Source: an uncultured Propionivibrio sp. (GTDB lineage Bacteria; Pseudomonadota; Gammaproteobacteria; Burkholderiales; Rhodocyclaceae). From it: a stretch of DNA of 64,000 bases. The translations under genes were made by a program, and so were the position numbers. Under the pieces are notes generated by a model. That model saw only the letters and a program-made list of their open reading frames with translations. It did not search any database and had not been told where the DNA came from. Of this stretch, positions 53,159 through 62,634 are shown in pieces (position 1 is the first letter of the stretch; every line of letters begins with the position of its first letter). The stretch is taken from assembly GCF_963666255.1 (NCBI RefSeq), contig NZ_OY762655.1:186001-250000 (forward strand), written 5' to 3'.

Positions 53159-55417
53159 ATGTCAATAAAAAAACTGTCGAAAGTACGAAAAAATGATCCC
53201 CATTTCAGTCGCGAGGCTGCGCGTTATCCGCTGCCACTGCCGTCTCGCGAGTATGTCGTTCAGGTACTGGCCGATCAGGGCCGGCCGGTAAGCTTTGATT
53301 TTCTTTGCGATTTGCTCGATGTGCACAAGGCCGAGCGCGAGTCCTTTGTGCGCCGCCTGGCAGCCATGGAGCGTGAGGCGCAACTGATGCGCAACCGCAA
53401 AGGCGCCTACATCCTTCCCGAGCGGGCGAGCCTCATTGCCGGTCGTGTCGAGGGGCATGCCGATGGTTATGGCTTCCTCGTTCCGGACGACGGTGGCGAT
53501 GATCTCTTTCTCGATGCCAAACAGATGACGAAGGTGCTGCACCGCGACCGTGCGCTGGTGCGCATTACCGGTACCGACAGCCGGGGTCGGCGCGAGGCGG
53601 CGATCGTCGAGGTGTTGGAGCGCGCCAACAGTCGTGTCGTCGGCCGGGTTGTTATCGAGCACGGCATCACACTGGTGGCGCCGGAGAACAAACGGATCAG
53701 CCAGGATATTCTGGTCGTTCCCGACAAGAAAACCGAAAAGAAGATCAAATACAAGGCCGGTCAGGTGGTGATGGTCGACATCATCGAGCAACCGAGCCGC
53801 CATTCTCAGCCGATCGGGCGCATCGTCGAAGTGCTCGGCAACTATGCCGATCCGGGAATGGAGATCGAGATTGCGCTGCGCAAACACGACTTGCCTTTCG
53901 AGTTCTCGCCACAGGCGATCGAGGAAGTCAAAGCCTTGCCGGTCAAGGTCAAGTCGTCGGAATGGAAAGGGCGGCGGGACTTGCGCGATCTGCCGCTGGT
54001 AACGATCGATGGGGAAACGGCGCGCGATTTTGACGACGCCGTGTTCGCCGAAAAGAAAGGGCGAGGTTGGCGCCTTATCGTCGCGATCGCCGACGTGAGT
54101 CATTATGTGAAGCCCGGCATGGCGCTCGATCGCGACGCCATGGAACGCGGCAATTCGGTTTATTTTCCGCGCCGCGTCATTCCGATGCTGCCGGAGAAGC
54201 TGTCGAACGGGCTGTGTTCGCTCAATCCCGATGTCGAGCGATTGGCCATGGTCTGCGACATGGATATCAATGCCAATGGCGTGATAAAGGCGTACGAATT
54301 CTATCCGGCGGTTTTCCGTTCAGCGGCGCGTCTGACCTACACGCAGGTATGGGGTTGGCTGTCAGGCGAACTGCAACCTGACACTGCACTGTACCAGAGC
54401 TTGCTGCCGCGCCTGCAGGCGCTGGAGTCCGTCTTCAGGATTCTGCTCAAGGCGCGCCACAAGCGCGGGGCCATCGATTTCGAGACGGTCGAGACGATGA
54501 TGCTTTTCGACGATCAGGGCAAGATCGCCAATATCGTGCCTGTGAAGCGCAATGACGCGCACCGCTTGATCGAGGAGTGCATGCTGGCGGCCAACGTCTG
54601 TGCGTCCGAGTTTCTCGAAAGCCACGAGCATCCGTGTCTGTATCGCATTCACGAGGGGCCGACGCCGGAAAAGCTCGAGGGACTGCGCACTTTTCTCAAG
54701 GAGTTCGGACTGTCGTTGTCGGGCGGAGAGAGTCCGAGCGCCAAGGATTATGCCAAGTTGATGGAGAGCATCCAGGGCCGGCCGGACGTCCAGTTGTTGC
54801 AGACGGTCATGTTGCGTTCCCTGCGGCAAGCAATGTACAGCCCCGACAACGTCGGGCATTTCGGTCTGTCATACGAGCATTACACGCACTTTACGTCGCC
54901 TATCCGGCGCTATCCTGATCTGTTGGTGCATCGGGCGATCAAGGCGGCTCTCGAGGGCAAACAATACGCGCCCGGAAAATGGGATGACATCGGCCTGCAT
55001 TGCTCAATGACCGAGCGACGTGCTGACGAGGCCACCCGAGACGTGACGCATTGGCTCAAGTGCTACTACATGCGCGATCGGATCGGCGAGGAATTCTCCG
55101 GAACGATTGCATCGGTCGTGCCCTTTGGCGTCTTTATCGCGCTCGATTCGGTCTATGTCGAGGGATTGGTGCATGTCTCCGAGCTCGGCGAGGATTATTT
55201 CCGCTTCGACGGCGTCAAGCATGAAATGCTCGGCGAACGTACCGGTCAACGTTATCGGCTCGGAGATCGCCTGTTCGTCCGCTTGGTGCGCGCCGATCTG
55301 GAGACCGGGCGCATCGACTTTGTTCTCGCCGAACCGCCGCCGGAGCAGTCTGTGCCGGGGAGGGCAGTGGCAGCAGATGAGGCGCCGCGCAAGGCGAGGC
55401 GCAAGCGTAGCGCTTGA
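53159..55417 (+). CDS. rnr: Ribonuclease R
   Basis: RNase R is a processive 3'-5' exoribonuclease that degrades structured RNA and takes part in tmRNA-directed and ribosome quality control. The 752-residue protein has an N-terminal helical domain, two cold-shock domains (about 85-235), the RNB catalytic domain with GETARDFDDAVF (conserved aspartates) and a C-terminal S1 domain (about 650-730). The Lys/Arg-rich tail is shorter than in E. coli (813 residues). It diverges from tRNA-Leu and is followed by rlmB, as in E. coli. Confidence 0.96.
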   Translation: MSIKKLSKVRKNDPHFSREAARYPLPLPSREYVVQVLADQGRPVSFDFLCDLLDVHKAERESFVRRLAAMEREAQLMRNRKGAYILPERASLIAGRVEGHADGYGFLVPDDGGDDLFLDAKQMTKVLHRDRALVRITGTDSRGRREAAIVEVLERANSRVVGRVVIEHGITLVAPENKRISQDILVVPDKKTEKKIKYKAGQVVMVDIIEQPSRHSQPIGRIVEVLGNYADPGMEIEIALRKHDLPFEFSPQAIEEVKALPVKVKSSEWKGRRDLRDLPLVTIDGETARDFDDAVFAEKKGRGWRLIVAIADVSHYVKPGMALDRDAMERGNSVYFPRRVIPMLPEKLSNGLCSLNPDVERLAMVCDMDINANGVIKAYEFYPAVFRSAARLTYTQVWGWLSGELQPDTALYQSLLPRLQALESVFRILLKARHKRGAIDFETVETMMLFDDQGKIANIVPVKRNDAHRLIEECMLAANVCASEFLESHEHPCLYRIHEGPTPEKLEGLRTFLKEFGLSLSGGESPSAKDYAKLMESIQGRPDVQLLQTVMLRSLRQAMYSPDNVGHFGLSYEHYTHFTSPIRRYPDLLVHRAIKAALEGKQYAPGKWDDIGLHCSMTERRADEATRDVTHWLKCYYMRDRIGEEFSGTIASVVPFGVFIALDSVYVEGLVHVSELGEDYFRFDGVKHEMLGERTGQRYRLGDRLFVRLVRADLETGRIDFVLAEPPPEQSVPGRAVAADEAPRKARRKRSA

Positions 55418-55504
55418 GTCGAGGGCAGGCGGTGCCGGATAGGACAGGCGCTTGGCGTGGGGGCGGGTTAAAATACGCCCCGGTTATTTTCTATTGAGCC
55501 TTTC

Positions 55505-56239
55505 ATGTCCAGTTCGAGCTTCATTCATGGCTTCCACGCCATCACCGCCAAGTTGCGCCACCAACCCGGGGCAATCATCGAAATCTTCATCGATGCCGGT
55601 CGCAACGATGCACGCGCTCGCGATTTGCTGAAGCATGCCGAGTTGCAGGGGGTGCGTGTCATGCCGGTCGATGCCAAGCGGCTGGCCGGCATGTCCGGTG
55701 GCGATATGCGCCATCAGGGTGTCGTTGCGCGTGTGACCGGCGAGGTTCGCCATGTCACGCTCGACGATGTGCTCGATACACTCGAAGAGCCGGCGTTCCT
55801 GCTGGTGCTCGACGGTATTCAGGATCCGCATAATCTTGGCGCCTGTCTGCGGGTTGCCGATGCGGTCGGCGCGCACGCGGTGATTGCGCCGAAGGATCGC
55901 GCGGTCGGATTGACACAGACGGCGATCAAGGTGGCGAGCGGCGCAGCCGAGAGCGTGCCGTACATCACCGTCACCAATCTTGCCCGCACGCTGCGCGAAC
56001 TCAAGGAACGCGACATCTGGGTGATCGGCACCGATGCAGAAGGCAAGGATGACCTCTATACGGCGCAATGGCCGGTGGCGACCGCCTGGGTGCTTGGCGC
56101 CGAAGGCGATGGCATGCGGCGGCTGACGCGCGAGACCTGTGACCAGCTCGTAACGATCCCGATGCTGGGGTCGGTGCAGAGCCTTAACGTTTCGGTCGCG
56201 ACCGGCGTCTGCCTGTATGAGGCGCGCCGTCGTCGCTGA
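55505..56239 (+). CDS. rlmB: 23S rRNA (guanosine-2251-2'-O)-methyltransferase RlmB
   Basis: A SpoU-family methyltransferase, 244 residues, with an N-terminal L30e-like substrate-binding domain (1-75) and the knotted SPOUT domain. The three SpoU motifs are [19 protein letters not shown], the [13 protein letters not shown] segment and [22 protein letters not shown]. It methylates G2251 in the peptidyl-transferase P loop. The rnr-rlmB pairing supports RlmB over TrmH. Confidence 0.95.
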   Translation: MSSSSFIHGFHAITAKLRHQPGAIIEIFIDAGRNDARARDLLKHAELQGVRVMPVDAKRLAGMSGGDMRHQGVVARVTGEVRHVTLDDVLDTLEEPAFLLVLDGIQDPHNLGACLRVADAVGAHAVIAPKDRAVGLTQTAIKVASGAAESVPYITVTNLARTLRELKERDIWVIGTDAEGKDDLYTAQWPVATAWVLGAEGDGMRRLTRETCDQLVTIPMLGSVQSLNVSVATGVCLYEARRRR

Positions 56240-56245
56240 GCGCGC

Positions 56246-56974
56246 TTACATCGAGAAGATGCGGTTATAGCTGCTGATGCCCGACAGGGCGTTGGTCAGT
56301 TGCGTGCTCGTGTTCGACACCTGCTGTTGCGCCGCGGCCAGCAACTGTTGTTGTTCCGCCTGACGCGATTCGATCGCCGTTTCGCGTGCGTTGAGCCGGT
56401 TCAGGGACGTGCCGATGCTGCCGGTATCGGAGAGCGCTCGCGTCGCGCTCTGCGCGGTTATGTTGCCGATGCGGCTGGCGGCGTTGCTTACTGTGGTGGC
56501 ATTCGATTGCAGCGATGAAGCAAGCGCCTTCGCATCGAACGTCAGCGAGCCATCGGTGTTCTGGCTGATGCCGAGCGATGTGAGATCGCTGCGGGCGGTG
56601 TCGGACGACAGCGTGCGCCGCAGATCGTTTGCCGCCAGCGATGCGGTTCCCGTCGTCGTACTGGCGGCTGAACTCCGGGCGCTGTTGTAGGCGGAGACGA
56701 AGGTTTCCAGATTTTTCTGAAGCGTTGTGGCGCTTGTCGTCGATTGGGTGGCGGCCAGCGCCTTGCTGCTGTCCTGAACACGCGCGAAGTTGGACTTGAC
56801 CTGGCCATAGGTGGAAATCTGGGCGGTGGTCGTCTGGCGTTCCTGCTCAAGCCGTTTCGCGGCTTGCGTTTGCGCCTTGCTGACGGCGGTCGAGGCAGTC
56901 GTTGCCGTCGTACTCGTCCCGGACTGCAGGGACGACAGTCCGAGGTACTGATTGGTCATTGCGGTAATATTCAT
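56246..56974 (-). CDS. Solitary FliD-like (flagellar cap-related) protein
   Basis: A 242-residue Ser/Thr/Ala-rich protein. The central part (TLQKNLETFVSAYN, then LTSLGISQNTDGSLTFDAKAL) resembles the C-terminal half of the flagellar hook-associated protein FliD. Heptad-rich helices flank it (about 25-75 and 175-225). No flagellar genes are nearby, and the length is about half that of FliD. It may be exported by the flagellar system or may be a relic; function is unknown. It converges on rlmB with a 6-base gap. Confidence 0.68.
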   Translation of the reverse strand: MNITAMTNQYLGLSSLQSGTSTTATTASTAVSKAQTQAAKRLEQERQTTTAQISTYGQVKSNFARVQDSSKALAATQSTTSATTLQKNLETFVSAYNSARSSAASTTTGTASLAANDLRRTLSSDTARSDLTSLGISQNTDGSLTFDAKALASSLQSNATTVSNAASRIGNITAQSATRALSDTGSIGTSLNRLNARETAIESRQAEQQQLLAAAQQQVSNTSTQLTNALSGISSYNRIFSM

Positions 56975-57051
56975 GATTCCACCTCACATACCAACAGAAT
57001 AGTCCGAGTTGGAGAAAAATCAATCGCTTGCAGCGCTTTCGGGGGCGGTGG

Positions 57052-57438
57052 TCAGAAGACCATCGTTTTCCAGCCGGGTTCGAAGCTGCGTACGACAAAG
57101 GCCGTGGCGCCGACCATTCCATCGCACTCCGGGATCAGCGTCGCGTCCGCGGCGAGCCAGTTTGCCCGGGCCATGCTACATGCCAGAAGACTGGCGCCTG
57201 AGCCGGATGCTTCGCGCAGGAAATCGCCCAGGGATTTTTCCCTTGCCGGCGTGGGATACAGTGCGTCAGCGGCGCCTTCCGCGAGCAGTCTGACGGCGGG
57301 GCCCGCGAAGTGGATCTCGACGCGAATGTCGAGCGCGCGGGCGGCGATGGCGTGGATCAACGGGGTGACAAAGCCCTCGGGCCGGTCGATGCCGGGCGAA
57401 CATATCAGGAGGGCAAGGCTGTGAGACTCAGGGCTCAA
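57052..57438 (-). CDS. DsrE-family protein
   Basis: A 128-residue protein of the DsrE/DsrF-like sulfur-relay fold. The start LALLICSPGIDRPEGFVTPL and the conserved LLACSMARANWLA and LIPECDGMVGATAF match the family; the two cysteines (in ACSMA and PECDG) could carry persulfide. The TTG at 57438 is chosen because GGAGG (57449-57445) lies 6 bases upstream. An ATG at 57489 without a good site is the alternative. It overlaps the stop of the GcvH-like gene by 11 bases, so the two are coupled. Confidence 0.78.
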   Translation of the reverse strand: MSPESHSLALLICSPGIDRPEGFVTPLIHAIAARALDIRVEIHFAGPAVRLLAEGAADALYPTPAREKSLGDFLREASGSGASLLACSMARANWLAADATLIPECDGMVGATAFVVRSFEPGWKTMVF

Positions 57439-57862
57439 AGCGTGCCTCCGGATCGATGCCAAGGATGTATTGCCGGTAGTCATTTGCACCGCACAGGCAG
57501 GTGCGTTCGTTTGCCCAATCGAGCGGCAGGCCCCGCGCCATCCATCCCTCGGCGTAGGGTGAAGCCCCGATCAGCGAAGGGTGCGCTTCGGCATCTTCGT
57601 TGCCGGCAATCAGGCGAAAGGAGATCGGTGCATGGACCGCAAGCACTGTCTTGTGGCATTCGATCGTCGCCATGCCTCTGCCTCGCAGGATTTCGGCACC
57701 TTTGGGTTTTGCCGTGAAGGCGATGACTTCGCCAGCGCGGTGCAGTCCGAAGGCCGTTGCGCCGATCAGCAGTTGCCCATGGTCATCGCGGACCCACATG
57801 TCCGTCTCGCGACAATACAGACAATTGTCCGGGATGTGGCCGACGAAAGGCTGGCAGGACAT
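57428..57862 (-). CDS. GcvH-like lipoyl-domain protein
   Basis: A 144-residue protein related to glycine cleavage H protein. The lipoylation lysine appears as Lys71 in GMATIECHKTVLAVHAPIS, and the H-protein hallmark ASPYAEGWMARG follows. Unlike GcvH it has a cysteine-bearing N-terminus (Cys3, CLYC at 14-17), a cysteine two residues before the lysine (Cys69) and a C-terminal CLCG at 122-125. No gcvT or gcvP is nearby. With the overlapping DsrE-like gene, this suggests a lipoate-based sulfur or redox carrier rather than glycine cleavage. No ribosome site is evident; coupling to the upstream lipoprotein gene is likely. Confidence 0.78.
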   Translation of the reverse strand: MSCQPFVGHIPDNCLYCRETDMWVRDDHGQLLIGATAFGLHRAGEVIAFTAKPKGAEILRGRGMATIECHKTVLAVHAPISFRLIAGNEDAEAHPSLIGASPYAEGWMARGLPLDWANERTCLCGANDYRQYILGIDPEARFEP

Positions 57863-57880
57863 GCGCGTATTTGCAGAGGT

Positions 57881-58360
57881 TCAGCGTGCCGCCTTCGGCT
57901 CGGTTCCCGAAGACTGTCGGGGCGATGCCGAGATCGTGATTGTTGTGCCGCCACTCCAGGATGGTTCTATTTGAACGATCACGACCCGCTCGCCGCGCAG
58001 ATAGGTCAGGTAGCTGACATTGCTCTGGATGGCGGTGATCAGGCTCCATCCGATGGGGGGCATGCCGTTGAAAATGTGGTTGTATGCCTGTACGGAAGAA
58101 ATGTCGGTCTTGATGACAAGGCGTCCGAGCCAGCGGTCGCCGGTGCCGATGACCAGTGATTTTTCAGCGTCGAATTTCGCCCCGGATGGAATTGAAATAT
58201 CGGAAATCTGTAGTGCTGCCTGGGTCTCGGTCGGCGCGGTCTTGCGGTCCTGGGCACTGGCGTTTGCGTTGACGAAGGCCTTGTCGCTGGCGCACCCTCC
58301 CGCGGCAATGGCGACCATGACCGACGTCAGACCAATCGCATGGCGAAAATATCGTTGCAT
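57881..58360 (-). CDS. Putative lipoprotein of unknown function
   Basis: A 159-residue protein with a signal peptide and a possible lipobox (IAAGGC, Cys23). Its globular part holds LGRLVIKTDISSVQAYNHIF and GWSLITAIQSNVSYLTYL; I do not recognise the family. The ATG at 58360 has GGGAG 7 bases upstream, so the 12-codon longer reading is not used. It ends 18 bases before the GcvH-like gene and is probably cotranscribed with it and the DsrE-like gene. Confidence 0.72.
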   Translation of the reverse strand: MQRYFRHAIGLTSVMVAIAAGGCASDKAFVNANASAQDRKTAPTETQAALQISDISIPSGAKFDAEKSLVIGTGDRWLGRLVIKTDISSVQAYNHIFNGMPPIGWSLITAIQSNVSYLTYLRGERVVIVQIEPSWSGGTTITISASPRQSSGTEPKAAR

Positions 58361-58729
58361 ATTTCGTCTCCCGAACTGAGGACACAAGCGTATCACTTCG
58401 GCGCTCCCGTGACGAAATCCCGACGTGGGGAAGGGGCTTTAAGCCCCGCGGCGGTCAGATTTGTTGGCTTGGATGCAACAGAATTTTCCTTGCGTTACCC
58501 GCTTCTGATCTGGGTTTTCGCGGAAGTGCGAATAATCTTGCTGAGCAAATCCGGCGCAATGGCGATTGGAACGAGAAGACTGCGCGGAATTGCGTTGCAA
58601 TACCGAGCGGCGCCGGGATGCTCACCGACGGTGCGGCCACTTGCGGGCACTGGCATTGTCCTGTCGGGGAGGGCACGCGCATCGGATGCTTTAACCCCGG
58701 TTAGCTGTATCCCGCAGAGGCGGTTAGCG
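58361..58729. other. Gene-free 369-bp stretch
   Basis: Readings exist on both strands here, but none has a ribosome site or recognisable family. A short palindrome (GGGGCTTTAAGCCCC, 58433-58447) is the only clear structure and could end transcription from the HExxH gene or precede the lipoprotein gene. Otherwise nothing is seen. Confidence 0.4.
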
Positions 58730-59431
58730 CTATCGCCCGTTGATGATGCGGCAGCGCTGAATGTCGCATGCCGTCGGCAAAATGCTCCGATATTCCGGAA
58801 CCGAGGAGATCCCTTTTCCATCCCGTGTCTGGCATTTCGCGCCATTGGCATCCTGATAATAGGAGAGCGTGTCGATGCAGCGGCGCGAGTGTGCCATCAG
58901 CCCGAGGAAGTGCCCCATCTCATGCGACAGCACCATCTGCAGGGTCTGTCGTGCGTCATGGTTCGGATTGCGCGAGTGCAGCATCGTGAATGCCGCCGGT
59001 CCGAGCGAAAGCGTTCTGTCGGCGAGGTTCGTCAATCCGAAGTTGCCGCGGCTGCCGGCTTCGCTCCACTGCACGCGCAGCGAGCCGGGCGCTATCTTGT
59101 CGTCCCGCTGCGAGGCTGCGGGAACGACAGAGATGGGTATGCCGCAGGCGTTCCAGGCTTTGGCCGCGTTTGCGATCAATTGTTCGACATCGGAATGGTT
59201 AAACCAGACCGGCGCGTTGTCGTGGCGATACGAGACGACGAGTGTCTTGTCGGCGATGGCACGATCGGTGCCGTCGTTCCAGACGACCATTTCCCCGCTA
59301 CGGCATTCGGCAATCTCCTGGTCGCGAAGGGTCTGTGCCGCAACCAGGGGGCATAAAGCGAGCATCGAGAATGCGAGCCACCTTGCCAATGGCGCTATTC
59401 CGGTGCCGGTCGCAGTGCGTCTGTGATTCAT
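58730..59431 (-). CDS. Secreted HExxH zinc-protease-like protein
   Basis: A 233-residue exported protein with a signal peptide (about 1-32, ending near LVAAQTL). Zinc-protease motif HEMGHFLGLMAH is at 170-181. The third histidine is at +11 from the first, one residue further than in canonical metzincins (HExxHxxGxxH). Six cysteines in the mature part suggest disulfides. It resembles small matrixin-like peptidases but lacks a propeptide. The ATG at 59431 is preferred to an upstream TTG. It is alone between the chemotaxis receptor and the lipoprotein gene, all leftward. Confidence 0.72.
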   Translation of the reverse strand: MNHRRTATGTGIAPLARWLAFSMLALCPLVAAQTLRDQEIAECRSGEMVVWNDGTDRAIADKTLVVSYRHDNAPVWFNHSDVEQLIANAAKAWNACGIPISVVPAASQRDDKIAPGSLRVQWSEAGSRGNFGLTNLADRTLSLGPAAFTMLHSRNPNHDARQTLQMVLSHEMGHFLGLMAHSRRCIDTLSYYQDANGAKCQTRDGKGISSVPEYRSILPTACDIQRCRIINGR

Positions 59432-59601
59432 TGCCTCGGACAAAGAGATTATGTTGTCGGAATTGTACGGGCTTCCCGTCGCTGCGGGCCGATGTCCGTT
59501 TCAAGGAGCGGCCAGGGGCTGCTCCGGCGATGGCCGGCAGGGCCAGTCGCCTATCGAATATCGATCAGGGCGACTGGTGTGGAAGGCAGTGGCAGGAACG
59601 A

Positions 59602-61590
59602 TCAGATCTCGAATCGTTTCACGCTGTGCAAGGTATCGGCGGCGATTTTCTGCATATGGGCAGAGGAATCCGCCAGTTGTCTAGCACGCGCCAGGTTGCT
59701 TTCGGCTTGCTGGGCAATTTCTTCGACGTTGCGTGCGACGTTCTCGCTGACCGTCGTTTGCTCGCGCAACCCGTCCGAAATACCGACGACAGCCCGTCCG
59801 ACCTGCGCAGCGCCGTCCTGCATTTCGCCGATGCAGGCGCCCGCCTTGCCGGCGAGCGCGACGCCGGTGTCGACCTGGGCGACGCCGGCCCGCATGCTGG
59901 CGACCGCTTCGTTCGTTCCGCTCTGAATATGCTGAATGGTCGCCCCGATCTCCGTTGTGGCGATGGTCGTGCGCTCGGCCAGTTTCCTGACTTCATCGGC
60001 AACGACCGCGAACCCGCGGCCGGATTCTCCGGCACGCGCGGCTTCGATGGCCGCGTTGAGCGCCAGCAGATTGGTTTGTTCGGCGATTTCGCGGATCACC
60101 GCGACGACCTGCGTGATTTTTTCCGCTTCGGTACCGAGTCGAGAAACCACTTCGGCGGCTTCGCGCACGGCCCCGGCGATCGAGTTCATCGATTCGACAG
60201 CATCGGAAATGACGGCAGCGCCGTTACGGGAAACAGCGTCGGATTTTCGAACGATTTCCTGCGTTTTTTCCGAGTGGCTCGACATCTGCTCGATGCTGGT
60301 TGCAAGTTCTTCGATGGCGGAAGCCAGGGACATCGATTCGTTGCTTTGGTCGTGCGATCCGATGGCGACTTCTTCCGCTGTTTTCGACAGGGATTCGGCA
60401 TTCGTCGAGAGTTCGTGCATTCCGCTCTGGATCCCCGCGACCATCGTGCGCAGTTGTTCGCACATCGATCGGCATGCGGAGAGCAGTTGCCCAACTTCGT
60501 CGTTGTTGCGCACCAAGATTGCTACCCTCAGATCGCCGCCCGATATTTTCGAGAAGATGCTGCCAAGTTCGCTGAGCGGCTTGCGTAACCAGATGCCGGT
60601 GATCATTTGGATGGCGATGGCAATGACCAGCACGGTCCCGAGGCAACTGAGGATCAGGGCCTTGATGACGGCGCTGGCGTCGGCCGTGAATTCGTCAAGA
60701 AAGCTGCCGGAGACCACGACCCAGTTCCAATGATCGAAGGCGTTGAATACTGCCACTTTGTCCTGCTGTCTCAGGTTCGTATCGCTTGGCCGGTAGCGGA
60801 TGACGCCTTGTCCTTGTTCAAGCATCTCACGCACGATGAAACGGCCGCCGTCGGCTTTGACGTCGAGGATCGACTGCCCTTCGAGCGATGGGTGAACGAT
60901 GGCCCGACCAACATCGCCTTTCCTTTCGACGACGAAGACATATCCGGTGTCGCCGACTTTGGTTTCCCGGATCTGCTTCTTGAGCGCGTTCAGCGCTTCG
61001 GTAAAGTCGATACCAATGAATGCTGCGCCAACGATCGTGTTTGCACTGTTCCGGATCGGTATGTAGCGCGTCATGTAGTTCTTGGAAAACAGCGTGGCAC
61101 GGCCGGTATAGGGTTGACCGCTCGCGATGGCCTTGAACGCCGGCGACTCTCGATCAAGGGTTGTTCCGAGTACACGTTTGCCTTCCGTGTTGCGCAAGCT
61201 CGTGCTTTTGCGAATGAAGTCCTCGCCTTCGCGGACAAAGATCGTGGCGATGCTGCCGGTTGCGGTGGAAAAAGATTCAACGGCCCTGTCCATCGCTGTG
61301 TTGTCGTTCCGGACCAGGGCATCCGCAACCTCAATAGAAAATGCACCGCCCAGCATTTGTGCCGATTTCTCAAGTTCGGTCGAAAAGGCTTCGATCATCC
61401 TGATGATCTGAATATTCGACGCCTTCAGATTTTCAGTTGCCGATTGCTCAAGTCTCTTGGATAGAAAACCGGAAAGCAGGGCGCCACAGATGCCGAATAC
61501 CACCAGGAACAAGGCAATCGTGACGATGTTGATCTTGGTTGCGATCGAGCGATCTTCGAACCAGGATGCGCGAAGGGGCAGGGAACTCAT
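59602..61590 (-). CDS. Methyl-accepting chemotaxis protein with periplasmic Cache domain
   Basis: A 662-residue chemoreceptor with a first membrane helix (about 20-42), a periplasmic double Cache-type sensor (about 45-305), a second helix (about 308-332), HAMP (about 333-385) and a cytoplasmic signalling helix pair. The hairpin tip [20 protein letters not shown] binds CheW/CheA. It senses a small molecule in the periplasm and controls CheA. There is no C-terminal CheR-docking pentapeptide (the tail is SVKRFEI). Upstream (61591-61864) I see a palindrome TTACTAAAGTAA but no clear sigma-28 site. Confidence 0.94.
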   Translation of the reverse strand: MSSLPLRASWFEDRSIATKINIVTIALFLVVFGICGALLSGFLSKRLEQSATENLKASNIQIIRMIEAFSTELEKSAQMLGGAFSIEVADALVRNDNTAMDRAVESFSTATGSIATIFVREGEDFIRKSTSLRNTEGKRVLGTTLDRESPAFKAIASGQPYTGRATLFSKNYMTRYIPIRNSANTIVGAAFIGIDFTEALNALKKQIRETKVGDTGYVFVVERKGDVGRAIVHPSLEGQSILDVKADGGRFIVREMLEQGQGVIRYRPSDTNLRQQDKVAVFNAFDHWNWVVVSGSFLDEFTADASAVIKALILSCLGTVLVIAIAIQMITGIWLRKPLSELGSIFSKISGGDLRVAILVRNNDEVGQLLSACRSMCEQLRTMVAGIQSGMHELSTNAESLSKTAEEVAIGSHDQSNESMSLASAIEELATSIEQMSSHSEKTQEIVRKSDAVSRNGAAVISDAVESMNSIAGAVREAAEVVSRLGTEAEKITQVVAVIREIAEQTNLLALNAAIEAARAGESGRGFAVVADEVRKLAERTTIATTEIGATIQHIQSGTNEAVASMRAGVAQVDTGVALAGKAGACIGEMQDGAAQVGRAVVGISDGLREQTTVSENVARNVEEIAQQAESNLARARQLADSSAHMQKIAADTLHSVKRFEI

Positions 61591-61864
61591 GATTGACGTC
61601 TTTGTTGGTCTAAACGGCGCGAGATGTTAATACAAATGACGTCACACAAGACGAGTTTTTTTCGCGAGAACAATACCTTATTTACTAAAGTAATAGGTCG
61701 GGCTCGTGCGATCGGTCGCCTGTCTTGGGGGGCTGGGGGTAGGTGTCAACAGCAAGGGCTGTTGAGGCTGTGCTGAAATTTTCTGGCTGCGGGCCCTGCA
61801 GCTTTTCTTCGATCGGCCGATTTATGACAAATTTCCGGAGGAGTAACCGCGTTGGCGACTGGAT

Positions 61865-62311
61865 TCAGCGCTTGCGTTTCCTGAGTCGCTCAGGATTTGC
61901 CATGGTGCCGCGACAATCGTCGGCGCCGCACGCGCATGACCAGAGGGAATACGCTTCCTTTGTCGAGGTGACTTCCAGGCGATAGTCCCAAAGGATTTCC
62001 TCGCCCTGTTTGATGTCTCTCAGTGCATAGAGCCATGCACGAAGTCTTCCGCGGCTTTCGCTTTCCCTGAGTTCGCTGTTCGGATTGCATCCGTGATTGG
62101 CCAATGCTGCCCAGCCGGTACCGTCGATTCCGGAACCGTCCGACAGCCCCAGGAATTTGGTGAGGCCGTCGATATCCATGTTCGGAACGACGCCCTTTTC
62201 GTAGCGTATGCCTTTGTACTCGATCAGTCTTTCGCCAGCGCTGAGGTCTTTCGCGGCGAATAGCCCCTTCCCGTGAAGGCCGCTTCTTTTTGGGGTTACC
62301 TTGAAAATCAT
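61865..62311 (-). CDS. SET-domain protein-lysine methyltransferase-like
   Basis: A 148-residue single SET domain. SAM-binding start SGLHGKGLFAAKDLSAGERL, the pseudoknot NHGCNPNSEL, the catalytic DIKQGEEILWDYRLE and a post-SET cysteine cluster (CACGADDCRG) are all present, so it is probably active. SET enzymes methylate lysines, most often of histones in eukaryotes; bacterial targets are mostly unknown. It reads leftward between the accessory segment and the chemoreceptor. I see no partner gene. Confidence 0.85.
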   Translation of the reverse strand: MIFKVTPKRSGLHGKGLFAAKDLSAGERLIEYKGIRYEKGVVPNMDIDGLTKFLGLSDGSGIDGTGWAALANHGCNPNSELRESESRGRLRAWLYALRDIKQGEEILWDYRLEVTSTKEAYSLWSCACGADDCRGTMANPERLRKRKR

Positions 62312-62634
62312 TTTGTCCTCATCACTCGCGGTTCGTGCTTTTGCACATGGCGCGATTATGCACGATCGATACGTGGGGCGTCACGGTTCGTATGACGTCA
62401 CACTTTGTCTGCAGAGAGCCGTTGCCTGGAAGTGATCGGGGGGGGCGAAGATGCCTTCGCAGAAAACAAAAAAGCCACTCGCGGAGGAGTGGCTGATCTG
62501 TTTATTCAAAAAGTTACGTGGCGCGCCAGAGATGACAAAGAGTGGAACTGGGTACTTCTCGTCTTATTGACGGATTGATTTCTAGTCAAAAAAACAAGCC
62601 TAAGTCTATCCTTGACGATAAAAAAGAGTCTCTG
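62312..62634. other. Intergenic stretch at the edge of the AT-rich segment
   Basis: No gene is seen in these 323 bases. Base composition changes here from GC-rich (SET gene side) to AT-rich. The stretch includes a run of eight G (62440-62447) and a rho-independent terminator (listed separately). No tRNA or attachment-site-like repeat is visible. Confidence 0.5.
62465..62494 (-). terminator. Terminator downstream of the AT-rich membrane gene
   Basis: On the minus strand AGCCACTC (62494-62487) and GAGTGGCT (62480-62473) pair over 8 bp around 6 bases, then TTTTTTGTTTT follows. It lies about 140 bases after the stop of the leftward membrane gene. Confidence 0.8.

Noticed and set aside
58340-59356. 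A 338-codon plus-strand frame opposite the protease-like gene
   Set aside because: It is antisense to a gene with a signal peptide and zinc motif, and has no domain of its own.
61681-61693. TTACTAAAGTAA palindrome as a regulator site for the chemoreceptor
   Set aside because: It is a short AT-rich symmetry that can occur by chance, with no second copy noticed. It is mentioned only in the gene entry.
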